Shown piece after piece: positions 8,058-15,531 of a stretch of 38,148 nt of DNA. The notes under the pieces are model-generated. The model made no database searches. It was not told the DNA's origin and saw only the letters and a list, made by a program, of their open reading frames with translations. The DNA is from Mesorhizobium sp. 65-26 (GTDB taxonomy: Bacteria; Pseudomonadota; Alphaproteobacteria; Rhizobiales; Rhizobiaceae). Location of the stretch: assembly GCA_001899205.1 (NCBI GenBank), contig MKVL01000027.1, positions 1 through 38,148 on the forward strand, written 5' to 3'. Numbering within the stretch: the first letter of the stretch is position 1; each line of letters begins with the position of its first letter. Both the position numbers and the translations under genes were made by a program.

Positions 8058-9152
8058 TCAGGCGATCAGCTTGTCGGCCCGGCGATCGCCTTGTTGAGCA
8101 GGCGATGGCTCAGCCGCCCTCAGCAGCATACCGTAGAGGTCGCGCGGCTCGTCGGGATCGGCGAGCAGGTCGAGTTCCTCGTAGAGGCCGGTGGCCTTGA
8201 GCTGGTCGCGGACATAGCGCAGCGCGGAGAAGTCCTCGGTGGCGAAGCCGACGGAATCGAACAGCGTGATCTGTTCGGCCGTCTGGCGACCTTTGGCCTG
8301 GCCGGTCATCACCTGCCACAGTTCGGTCACCGGATGATCAGCGTCGAGCTGCTGGATCTCGCCCTCGATGCGCGTCTGCGGCGGAAACTCGACGAAGATG
8401 TCGGAGCGCAGCAGGATGTCGCGGTGCAGTTCCGTCTTGCCGGGGCAGTCGCCGCCGACCGCGTTGATGTGGATGCCGGAGCCGACCATGTTGTCGGTCA
8501 GGATCGTAGCGTACTGCTTGTCGGCGGTCACCGTGGTGATGATGTCGACGCCCTCCACCGCATCCTGCCCCGTCGCGCAGATGGTGATGTCGAAACCCTT
8601 GCCGGCGAGGTTGCGGGCGCATTTTTCCGAAGCCGAGCGATCGATGTCGTAGAGCCGCAGCCGGTCGATGCCGAGCAGCGCCTTGAAGGCGATGGCCTGG
8701 AACTCCGACTGGGCGCCATTGCCTATGATGGCCATGGCTTGGCTGCCCTTGGGCGCCAGGTATTTGGCGGCGACGGCGGAGGTGGCGGCCGTGCGCAGCG
8801 CCGTCAGGATCGTCATCTCGGTCAAAAGCATCGGGTAGCCCGAACCGACATCGGCCAGCACGCCGAAGGCGGTCACCGTCTGGCGGCCCTCGCGCATGTT
8901 CTTCGGGTGTCCGTTGACATATTTGAAGCCGTAGAGGCGGCCGTCGCTGGTCGGCATCAGCTCGATGACGCCGTCATGGCTGTGCGAGGCGACGCGCGGC
9001 GTCTTGTCGAACAATTCCCAGCGACGGAAATCCTCCTCGATATAGGCGGCGAGTTCGGTGAGGAAGCGCTCGACCCCGATGGTGAGCACCAGCTTCATCA
9101 TGCGGTCGACGCTGACGAAGGGAACGATGGCGAGGCGTGAAGGCTGGGTCAT
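8058..9152 (-). CDS. Ornithine cyclodeaminase
   Basis: This 364-aa member of the ornithine cyclodeaminase/mu-crystallin family converts L-ornithine to L-proline and ammonia using bound NAD. The N-terminal substrate domain includes GFKYVNGHPKN near residue 90. The dinucleotide-binding motif is IIGNGAQSEFQ, and later motifs include VTADKQYATIL and INAVGGDCPGKTEL, all typical of the family. Length is normal for ornithine cyclodeaminase (about 350 aa). The ATG at 9152 is 2 nt from the stop of the arginase gene, so the two form an operon that would degrade arginine through ornithine to proline, as known in Agrobacterium and Sinorhizobium. A C-terminal tail rich in Gln, Arg and Asp follows the conserved core. 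Confidence 0.92.
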   Translation of the reverse strand: MTQPSRLAIVPFVSVDRMMKLVLTIGVERFLTELAAYIEEDFRRWELFDKTPRVASHSHDGVIELMPTSDGRLYGFKYVNGHPKNMREGRQTVTAFGVLADVGSGYPMLLTEMTILTALRTAATSAVAAKYLAPKGSQAMAIIGNGAQSEFQAIAFKALLGIDRLRLYDIDRSASEKCARNLAGKGFDITICATGQDAVEGVDIITTVTADKQYATILTDNMVGSGIHINAVGGDCPGKTELHRDILLRSDIFVEFPPQTRIEGEIQQLDADHPVTELWQVMTGQAKGRQTAEQITLFDSVGFATEDFSALRYVRDQLKATGLYEELDLLADPDEPRDLYGMLLRAAEPSPAQQGDRRADKLIA

Positions 9153-9154
9153 GC

Positions 9155-10087
9155 TCAGAGGCTCCCCGAGTGGCTGCGGGTCGGGCGGTCCATGATGCGG
9201 CGGCCCATCAGGCTGGCGGTGAGGTCGACCATCAGCGTCGCGGTGCGGCCGCGCTCGTCGAGGAATGGGTTCAGCTCGACCAGGTCGAGGCTGGAGACGA
9301 GGCCGCTGTCGGACAGCATTTCCATCACCAGATGCGCCTCGCGGAAGGTGGCGCCGCCGGGAACGGTGGTGCCGACGGCCGGCGCGATCGACGGGTCGAG
9401 GAAATCGACGTCGAGGCTGACATGCAGCAGCCCGTTTTCCTGCTCGACGGCGGCGAGGAAGGCGCGCAGCAGCGGCGCGATGCCATGCTCGTCGATGGCC
9501 CGCATGTCGTGCACGGTGACGCCCGCCTCGCCCAGCGCCCGGCGCTCGGCCGGATCGACGCTGCGCAGGCCGATGGCGCAGATGCGGGCGGGATCGACGG
9601 GGGCCGCCAGGTCGGGGAAATAACCCTGAAAACCGTGGCGTCCGCTGGCATAGGCGAGCGGCACGCCGTGCAGGTTGCCGCTGGCGGTGGTGTCGAGCGT
9701 GTGGAAATCGGGATGGGCATCGAGCCAGAGCACGAAGAGCGGGCGGCCACGCTCGGCGGCCCGACGCGCCACGCCGGACACAGTGCCGGCGGAGATCGAG
9801 TGGTCGCCGCCGAGGAAGATCGGCATGGCATCCCCCGAAGCTTCGTAAGCGGTTTCGGCGATCGCCGTCGTCCAGGCAGCGATTTCCGGCAAGGCCTTCA
9901 GCGCGAGATTGCCATGGACGACAGGGCGGGCGACCGCTTTCCGCACCGCGCCCCAGTCCTCCACCTCGTGGCCGAGATCCGACAGCACGGAGACAAGCCC
10001 GGCGGTGCGCAGGGCGCTCGGCCCCATCTCGCATCCCATCCTGCCCGCGCCGTCCTGTACCGGCGCGCCGACGATCCTGCAGCGCAT
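9155..10087 (-). CDS. Arginase
   Basis: This 310-aa ureohydrolase cleaves L-arginine to L-ornithine and urea. All Mn ligands expected in the family are visible: H96 in GGDHS, D123/H125/D127 in LDAHPD, and D226/D228 in SLDVDFLDP; E271 in LVELNP is also present. The length is normal. It starts at ATG 10087 with an AAGGGCGG ribosome site and is immediately followed by ornithine cyclodeaminase. A divergent Lrp-type gene lies 131 bp away and is likely its activator. Agmatinase is a possible alternative, but the pairing with ornithine cyclodeaminase strongly favours arginase. Confidence 0.92.
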   Translation of the reverse strand: MRCRIVGAPVQDGAGRMGCEMGPSALRTAGLVSVLSDLGHEVEDWGAVRKAVARPVVHGNLALKALPEIAAWTTAIAETAYEASGDAMPIFLGGDHSISAGTVSGVARRAAERGRPLFVLWLDAHPDFHTLDTTASGNLHGVPLAYASGRHGFQGYFPDLAAPVDPARICAIGLRSVDPAERRALGEAGVTVHDMRAIDEHGIAPLLRAFLAAVEQENGLLHVSLDVDFLDPSIAPAVGTTVPGGATFREAHLVMEMLSDSGLVSSLDLVELNPFLDERGRTATLMVDLTASLMGRRIMDRPTRSHSGSL

Positions 10088-10106
10088 GGTCTTTCCCGCC
10101 CTTGCC

Positions 10107-10125
10107 GTTGACGGTGAGAGTCAAC
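10107..10125. promoter_or_regulatory. Inverted repeat upstream of arginase
   Basis: GTTGAC-7 nt-GTCAAC is a perfect 6-bp inverted repeat 20 bp upstream of the arginase start codon, in the divergent region with the Lrp-type gene. It is a candidate regulator site overlapping the arginase promoter. Confidence 0.35.
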
Positions 10126-10179
10126 CATCGCCGGCTGGCAGTTTGAACAGGAAAAATTGGCGTTTCGAAAAGATCAGCC

Positions 10180-10192
10180 TATCATATTGATA
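10180..10192. promoter_or_regulatory. AT-rich inverted repeat, candidate Lrp operator
   Basis: TATCA-TAT-TGATA lies 26 bp upstream of the Lrp-type gene in an AT-rich patch that stands out from the GC-rich surroundings. Lrp/AsnC proteins commonly bind such AT-rich palindromes and control themselves and a divergent target. Confidence 0.45.
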
Positions 10193-10218
10193 AGGTATTT
10201 TGAGCAAAATGGGCAGCC

Positions 10219-10659
10219 ATGGATACACTCGACGAAAGGTTGGTGACGCTTCTCAGGCACGATGCGCGGCGCAGCGTCTCCGACCTCGCGGTCGATCTCG
10301 GCGTCTCGCGCGCCACGGTCAGGGCGCGTATGGAGCGGCTGGAGAAATCCGGCGAGATTATCGGCTACACGGTGGTGCTGCGCGCCGATGCAGTGGACCA
10401 GCGTATACGCGGCGTGATGATGATAGAGATCGAAGGCCACGCCGCTGACCGCGTCATCCGCACGCTCGGTGGCTTCCCCGAGGTTTCCACCATCCACACC
10501 ACCAACGGCCGCTGGGATCTCGTGGTCGAACTCGGCACCGCCTCGCTGACCGACTTCGACGCGGTGCTGCGCCGCATCCGGCTGATCCCCGGCATAACCG
10601 GCAGCGAGACCAGCCTGCTTCTGGCGACGCCCAGGACGACCAAGGCGCGACTGGCGTAG
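10219..10659 (+). CDS. Lrp/AsnC-family regulator of the arginase operon
   Basis: This 146-aa protein has the usual two-part structure. An N-terminal winged helix-turn-helix (residues about 3-50) contains LDERLVTLLRHDARRS, DLAVDLGVSRATVRARM and EKSGEIIGYTV. A C-terminal RAM ligand-binding domain contains STIHTTNGRWDLVVEL. It diverges from arginase-ornithine cyclodeaminase, the arrangement known for arginine-responsive Lrp-type activators in rhizobia and Agrobacterium. It most likely senses arginine or ornithine; that is inference. The ribosome site before the ATG is weak. Confidence 0.88.
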   Translation: MDTLDERLVTLLRHDARRSVSDLAVDLGVSRATVRARMERLEKSGEIIGYTVVLRADAVDQRIRGVMMIEIEGHAADRVIRTLGGFPEVSTIHTTNGRWDLVVELGTASLTDFDAVLRRIRLIPGITGSETSLLLATPRTTKARLA

Positions 10660-10696
10660 CTGCCAGCGTTCCACCGGCGGAAACCGGGCTTGAGGA

Positions 10697-11677
10697 TCAC
10701 CGCTTGGCGGGGATACCGGCGGAGCGGCTCGGATGCCTGAGATGCGTTGGCGTGATGCCGGTCTGCTGGCGGAATACGCGGCTGAAATGCCCGGCATTGC
10801 CGAAGCCGCAGCGATAGGCGATCTCGCCGATCCGCAGGTCGCTTCCTTCGAGCAGCGACTTCGCATAGTGCACCCGAAGCGCCAGATAGGCGGCCATCGG
10901 ACTGATCCCCAGCTCGGTCGCGAAAAGACGTTCGAGCTGCCGCCGTGAGCAATTCAGCCGGTTTGCGATCTCGTTGACCGATACCTTGTCCTGGAGGCTG
11001 CTTTCCATCAGGAGCAAGGCGCGCTTGACCGCGCGGCTCGTGGCCTCGGGAAACAGATCCCCCACCGGCTGCACGTCCCTGATGTTGCGAATGCGATCCA
11101 GCACAAGGATCTTGGCGGCCTTTTCGGCGGCCTTCTGACCGATGAACTGCGACACAAAATAGCCGGCGAGGTCGGCCGCGCCGGTGCCGCCGGCGCAGGT
11201 GGAGCGGCCGCGGTCGACAGAGAACAGGCTGTCGGCATGCGCGTTCACATCGGGAAATTCCGCGCGAAAATCCTTGATGTGGAACCAGCTTACGGCGGCG
11301 CTGTAGCCGTCGAGCAAGCCATAGCGCGCGAGCACGAAGCTTCCCGTGCAGAGCGCGGTTATGGGAATGCCCTTCTCGGCCGCGCGCAAGAGGAAGGCTT
11401 CCTTTTCGGAGCTGAGGCTGCGGTTCGTGTCGAGCAGGCCGCCGACCACGACGACGTTGTCGAAATCCTCGGGATTGCCGATGGCCTTCGTCGGTAGCAG
11501 CTCGACGCCACAGCTCGCCCGGATCGGCAAGCCGCGCTCGCCGACGATCTGCCAGTCGAACTCGACCCTGCGGCTGCGGTCACCCTCATCGCCAGCGAGC
11601 CGCAGCGTATCGATGAAGAGTGAAAGCGGCGACAGGGTGAAATCGCGCACCAGAAGAAACGCAAACTTCCTGGCCAT
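10697..11677 (-). CDS. GlxA-type regulator (DJ-1/PfpI domain plus AraC HTH)
   Basis: This 326-aa transcription factor has an N-terminal DJ-1/PfpI-like domain (about residues 1-190) and a C-terminal AraC/XylS DNA-binding domain. The first carries the nucleophile-elbow-like ALCTGSFVLA and GLLDGY. The second carries VNEIANRLNCSRRQLERLF and GEIAYRCGFGNAGHFSRVFR. I chose ATG 11677; the longer frame begins only with TTG at 11710. Well-known relatives include ArgR of Pseudomonas (arginine), GbdR (glycine betaine) and CdhR (carnitine). Its neighbours are an arginase locus on one side and catabolic cluster A on the other, so its target is undecided. It converges with the Lrp-type gene 37 bp away. Confidence 0.85.
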   Translation of the reverse strand: MARKFAFLLVRDFTLSPLSLFIDTLRLAGDEGDRSRRVEFDWQIVGERGLPIRASCGVELLPTKAIGNPEDFDNVVVVGGLLDTNRSLSSEKEAFLLRAAEKGIPITALCTGSFVLARYGLLDGYSAAVSWFHIKDFRAEFPDVNAHADSLFSVDRGRSTCAGGTGAADLAGYFVSQFIGQKAAEKAAKILVLDRIRNIRDVQPVGDLFPEATSRAVKRALLLMESSLQDKVSVNEIANRLNCSRRQLERLFATELGISPMAAYLALRVHYAKSLLEGSDLRIGEIAYRCGFGNAGHFSRVFRQQTGITPTHLRHPSRSAGIPAKR

Positions 11678-11886
11678 CCGTTTCCCGAACCATCCCTTCG
11701 CATTGGCCAAGGCCCAAGCTGCCTGATCCCTTGGACAATCTCAGAGAAATCAACCGAAAAGGGAACCAGGAAATACGCCTTGCCGGCTCACATCACCGCC
11801 CAGTCGCTGGAAATCAGCGCACGGGATTGATGGCGGGTCGGCCAGCACCGCGCTGCAGTATGCGATCGGGGTGGCGAAGGCTCGGC

Positions 11887-12702
11887 CTAATCCAGCACTA
11901 TCGGCGTCGACGGCGGATAAGGCCCGACGCAGTTGAGCAGGCGCGACATTTCCCGGCTCGCCTCGATGGCCATCTCCTTCAGTTGCTGGGCGCGGGACAT
12001 CATGCGGCTTTGCGGCCCGCTGATGACAAGCGCCGCAACCAGCTTGCGGTCGTTTTCATAGACCGCCGCCCCGAAGGACGTCGTGCCCTCGACCATGCCG
12101 TCGATGTTTGAGGCGATGCCGGTGGCCCGGATATCGGCCAGGTCCGCCAGGAGATCGGCCTTCCTGGTGAGGGTGCGCGGCGTGAACTGCTCGCGCTTTG
12201 TCTTGCCTAGATAGTCAGCCAGCCTGCGCTCGCTGAAATGAGCCAGGAATATCTTGCCGGTGGTCGTCGAATAGAGCGGCCGCACTTCGCCCACGCGCAC
12301 GCTGTAGCGCAGCGGGCTGGCCGATTCGATCACGTCGATATACTCGGCTCCCGTGCCCGTCTCGTCGAGCGCGCCGAGGATGACGGTCTCGCCCGATTGC
12401 CTGGCAACGGCCTCCAGCGTCGGGTGCAGGAAGGTCGGAAACACGCGATGCTGCATGACCGCGGCGCCGAGCTTGAAGGCTTCCGGCCCCAGTTCGTAGC
12501 CGCCCGGCGCCTGGATGATGTAGCCGCCCTTGTCCAGTGCCCTGAGCAGGCTGAACACGCTGGTCTTGGGCAGTTTCAGGACATCGCTGAGCTCCGCCAG
12601 AGAGATCCGGCCGGACGCGTTGGCGAGCTCGTAAAGTATGTCCATGACACGAACCGCTGAACGCGGGCCGCCCGGCTTTTCAGACCGATCTTCTTCTTCC
12701 AA
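11887..12702 (-). CDS. IclR-family regulator of cluster A
   Basis: This 271-aa IclR protein has an N-terminal winged HTH (about residues 17-85, with VRVMDILYELA, LAELSDVLKLPKTSV and LLRALDKGGYI). It is followed by the IclR effector domain (GETVILGAL, PLYSTTTGKIFLAHF and AALVISGP). The start is a TTG at 12702, decided by an AGGAGA site seven bases upstream; the frame extends further but without a ribosome site. It ends cluster A, separated from the aldehyde dehydrogenase gene by a strong terminator hairpin, so it is probably transcribed alone. It is the likely repressor for the shared 30-bp elements at 16322-16352 and 24675-24705. It is a diverged paralog of the IclR gene at 26019-26843. The effector is unknown. 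Confidence 0.88.
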   Translation of the reverse strand: MEEEDRSEKPGGPRSAVRVMDILYELANASGRISLAELSDVLKLPKTSVFSLLRALDKGGYIIQAPGGYELGPEAFKLGAAVMQHRVFPTFLHPTLEAVARQSGETVILGALDETGTGAEYIDVIESASPLRYSVRVGEVRPLYSTTTGKIFLAHFSERRLADYLGKTKREQFTPRTLTRKADLLADLADIRATGIASNIDGMVEGTTSFGAAVYENDRKLVAALVISGPQSRMMSRAQQLKEMAIEASREMSRLLNCVGPYPPSTPIVLD

Positions 12703-12709
12703 CCCCCGG

Positions 12710-12715
12710 TCTCCT
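12710..12715 (-). promoter_or_regulatory. Ribosome binding site deciding a TTG start
   Basis: AGGAGA followed by the 7-nt spacer CCGGGGG precedes TTG 12702 of the IclR gene. No ATG in this frame gives a full-length HTH with such a site. Confidence 0.7.
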
Positions 12716-12792
12716 AATGATGTTCCACCATCATCGGTGACGAACTGCGTTCCGAGCGAACAGCCACTTGTCTTAGCCTGATTGGCGCAACG

Positions 12793-12820
12793 GCAAAAGG
12801 CGTGCCGCGACGCCTTTTGC
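12793..12820 (-). terminator. Rho-independent terminator after cluster A aldehyde dehydrogenase
   Basis: A perfect 11-bp stem (GCAAAAGGCGT/ACGCCTTTTGC) closes a 6-nt loop 51 bp past the aldehyde dehydrogenase stop. The A-tract and T-tract in the stem arms give the CGCCTTTT pattern of an intrinsic terminator, usable in both directions. It separates the catabolic unit from the IclR gene. Confidence 0.75.
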
Positions 12821-12870
12821 TGCAATCAGGCCAGCGAACCGCCGCGCGGTTCCACTGGAATTGCCCCGGT

Positions 12871-14355
12871 CTACCGGGCGTAGGCATCCGGATAGACATT
12901 GCCGAGATTGACCACGGTGGTCTTCAGCTCAGTGAACTCGTCGAGCGATTCGGGGCCGTTCTCGCGCCCGATGCCGCTCATCTTGTAGCCGCCATAGGGC
13001 ATGGCCCAGCGGACGTAGCGATAGGTGTTGACCCACACCGTGCCGGCTTCGATCTGGGCCGAAACGCGATGCGCGCGACCGACGTCGCGTGTCCACAGCC
13101 CCCCGACGAGGCCGTAGATCGTGTCATTGGCGATCCGCACTGCATCTTCCTCCGTGTCGAACGGGATCAGCGAGCAGACGGGACCGAAAATCTCCTCGCG
13201 CGAGGAGCGCATGTCATTGTTGGCATCGGCGAACACCGTCGGCCGCACGAAATAGCCGCCCTCCGTTTCCGGGCTATGGTACGCCTCGCCGCCGGCCACG
13301 ACGCGGGCGCCTTCCTCGCGGCCGATCGCGAAATAGCGCAGCGTCTTTTCCATCTGCTCCTGATGCGTCTGCGGGCCCATCTGGGTCGCGGTGTCGAGAG
13401 CATTGCCGATGCGGATGGCGCTGGCGCGGCGCGCGATCTCGTCCACCACACGGTCATAGATCGAACGCTGTACGAGGATGCGGGAGCCGAGCGTGCAGAC
13501 CTGCCCGCAGGAGACGAACGCACTGTGCGTGGCGGCGTTGAGCGCCTGCTCAAGGTCCGCGTCGTCGAAGATGATGTGCGGGGACTTGCCGCCGCATTCG
13601 AAGGCAAGCCGCTTCATGCTGTCCGCGGCATTGCGCATGATGTCCTGCGCGGTGCGGTGCTCGCCGGTGAAGGACACCACGCGAACGTCGGGATGGGCCA
13701 CCAGCCGCGCGCCGGCGACCGAGCCATAGCCGGGCACCACATTGACGACGCCAGGAGGAACGCCTGCCTCCTCAGCCAGCCTTGCGAGTTCCAGGGCCGT
13801 CACCGGCGTGTGCTCGGCCGCCTTGATGACGATGGCGCATCCCGCCGCGAGCGCCGTCGCAAGCTTCCAGGTGGTGGTCGTCAACGGCGCGTTCCAGGGA
13901 ATGATCGCCCCCACCACGCCGGCAGGCTCGCGGGTGGTGTAGATATGCGCGTTCGGGTCGATCTGGACGTGACGCCCCTCCAGATGTTCGGCAAGGCCGG
14001 CATAGTAATTGTACCATTGCGGATGCGACGGCAGCGCCGCGCGCGTATCGCGCAGCGGCTGGCCGTTATCGCTCGACTCGAGCTCGGCCAGCCTCGGCGC
14101 GTGTTCGGCGTAGATGCGCGCCAGGGCGCGCAGGATGTTGGCGCGCTGCATGGGCGCCATCCGGCGCCAGGGGCCGTTCATGGCATCCTTGGCCGCGGCC
14201 ACCGCCAGGTCGACGTCCTTGGCCCCCGCCATGGCGACGCTTGCCCATGGTTTGCCTGTCGACGGGTTGATCGAGGTGGTTATCTCGCCGTCGCTGGGGG
14301 CCACCCACTCGCCGCCGATGAAGAGCTTTTCCGCCCTGTAAAGTTCCGTTGCCAT
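12871..14355 (-). CDS. Aldehyde dehydrogenase, cluster A
   Basis: This 494-aa NAD(P)-dependent aldehyde dehydrogenase oxidises an aldehyde to an acid. Catalytic residues are visible: N155 in IIPWN, K178, E253 in FECGGK and the nucleophile C287 in GQVC. The usual cofactor-loop motif GSTxxG is replaced by GEHRTAQ (231-237), and the usual ELGGK is ECGGK. The paralog in cluster B shares both changes, so this is a distinct subfamily. The start ATG 14355 has a GAGGAG site. It is co-directional with the NMO-like gene 20 nt upstream and ends before a strong terminator. The aldehyde is unknown; context suggests an intermediate of the compound imported by cluster A. Confidence 0.9.
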   Translation of the reverse strand: MATELYRAEKLFIGGEWVAPSDGEITTSINPSTGKPWASVAMAGAKDVDLAVAAAKDAMNGPWRRMAPMQRANILRALARIYAEHAPRLAELESSDNGQPLRDTRAALPSHPQWYNYYAGLAEHLEGRHVQIDPNAHIYTTREPAGVVGAIIPWNAPLTTTTWKLATALAAGCAIVIKAAEHTPVTALELARLAEEAGVPPGVVNVVPGYGSVAGARLVAHPDVRVVSFTGEHRTAQDIMRNAADSMKRLAFECGGKSPHIIFDDADLEQALNAATHSAFVSCGQVCTLGSRILVQRSIYDRVVDEIARRASAIRIGNALDTATQMGPQTHQEQMEKTLRYFAIGREEGARVVAGGEAYHSPETEGGYFVRPTVFADANNDMRSSREEIFGPVCSLIPFDTEEDAVRIANDTIYGLVGGLWTRDVGRAHRVSAQIEAGTVWVNTYRYVRWAMPYGGYKMSGIGRENGPESLDEFTELKTTVVNLGNVYPDAYAR

Positions 14356-14375
14356 ATGCTCCTCACCAGCGAATG

Positions 14376-15485
14376 TTACGAATTGACCAGCCCGTCCATG
14401 CGCTCCTTCGCATCGACGAATTCGTCAAGCAGGTTGTAGATGACCTCCCGGCAACTCGTCTCCGATTTCATCTGGCCGACGATCTGGCCGACAGGCGAGT
14501 AGACCCAGTCTTTTGCCCCGGCTCTCTCCACGCGCAGGTTGGATTCCATCATCGTGGCCGTCTGCAGCGGCATCGGCAGGATCGGCGGCGCGCCCGCCTG
14601 CTCGAAGGCTTCCGTCAGCTTGCTCTTCAACAGCCGCACCGGCTTGCCGGTTCGCGAACGGCGCTGCACGGCCTCCTCGGACTTCGCCTCGACCAGCCGC
14701 TGCTTGACGATCGGCAGCAGTTCGCTTTCCGTCGTCGTCAGCCAGATCGAACCGCACCAGACGCCGTCGCAGCCCAGCGCCAGCGCCGCCGCCACTTGCC
14801 GCCCGGTGCCGATGCCGCCCGCCGCCAGCACCGGCATCGGCGCCACCGCGTCGACGACCTCCGGCCAGAGGATCATGGACGTCAGGGTGCCCGTGTGCCC
14901 ACCGGCCTCGGCGCCTTGCGCGATCACGATGTCCACGCCCGCCTCGCGCTGGCGAATGGCGTGCTCCGGCTTGCCGACCATGGCGCCGACGACGATGCCG
15001 CGCGCATGCAGCCGCTCGACCATCTCGCGATCGGGTACGCCGAGCGCGTTGACGACCATCTTGATGTTGTATTCGAGCGCGATCTCGACCAGTTCGCGCG
15101 ACTGCTCGGGTGTCATCTGGATCGTCGCGAGAGCCCGGTCCAGAAGCTCGTCGTGCTGTTCCTCAGGCAGGCGCGGTATGCCGCCGCTATCGAGATAGTC
15201 ACGCAGGTAGTCACGTTGCAGCGACGGAATGTCGGCGCGCGTGATCGTGTGGCTTTCCAGCTTCTGGTATTTGCCGGGCAGAAGGATGTCGATGCCATAG
15301 GGTTTGCCCTCGATATGGCTTTCGATCCAGTTCAGTTCCTCGCGCAGCTGCTCGGCATTGTGATAGGCGACCCCCAGCACGCCGCACCCGCCCGCGCGCG
15401 ACACCTCGATGACGACATCGCGGCAATGCGAGAAGGCAAAGATCGGGACCTCTATCCCAAGGAGTTCCGTGGCCTTTGTTTTCAT
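14376..15485 (-). CDS. Nitronate monooxygenase-like FMN oxidoreductase, cluster A
   Basis: This 369-aa TIM-barrel flavoprotein belongs to the 2-nitropropane dioxygenase/NMO family. Visible are AFSHCRDVV (residues 17-25), the FMN and catalytic loop EAGGHTG (193-199, His197) and the phosphate-binding AAGGIGTG (221-228). The family also includes FabK enoyl reductase and, as I recall, the actinobacterial IpdC-type enzymes that act on CoA thioesters in steroid degradation. With CoA-transferase and crotonase neighbours, a CoA-thioester substrate is at least as likely as a nitronate. The ATG at 15485 was chosen because MKTKATELLG matches the cluster B paralog, which is also 369 aa. It lies 46 nt after the crotonase gene and 20 nt before the aldehyde dehydrogenase. 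Confidence 0.85.
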   Translation of the reverse strand: MKTKATELLGIEVPIFAFSHCRDVVIEVSRAGGCGVLGVAYHNAEQLREELNWIESHIEGKPYGIDILLPGKYQKLESHTITRADIPSLQRDYLRDYLDSGGIPRLPEEQHDELLDRALATIQMTPEQSRELVEIALEYNIKMVVNALGVPDREMVERLHARGIVVGAMVGKPEHAIRQREAGVDIVIAQGAEAGGHTGTLTSMILWPEVVDAVAPMPVLAAGGIGTGRQVAAALALGCDGVWCGSIWLTTTESELLPIVKQRLVEAKSEEAVQRRSRTGKPVRLLKSKLTEAFEQAGAPPILPMPLQTATMMESNLRVERAGAKDWVYSPVGQIVGQMKSETSCREVIYNLLDEFVDAKERMDGLVNS

Positions 15486-15531
15486 GCTGACTGACCTGTT
15501 CCTGCAAGCTGGGATCGAAATTCGGCGGACG

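Noticed and set aside
8058-10124. Single 688-codon frame spanning arginase and ornithine cyclodeaminase
   Set aside because: Only its C-terminal part (from 9152) is the real ornithine cyclodeaminase; the rest is out of frame with arginase and reads as Arg-rich non-coding sequence. This is not a fusion.
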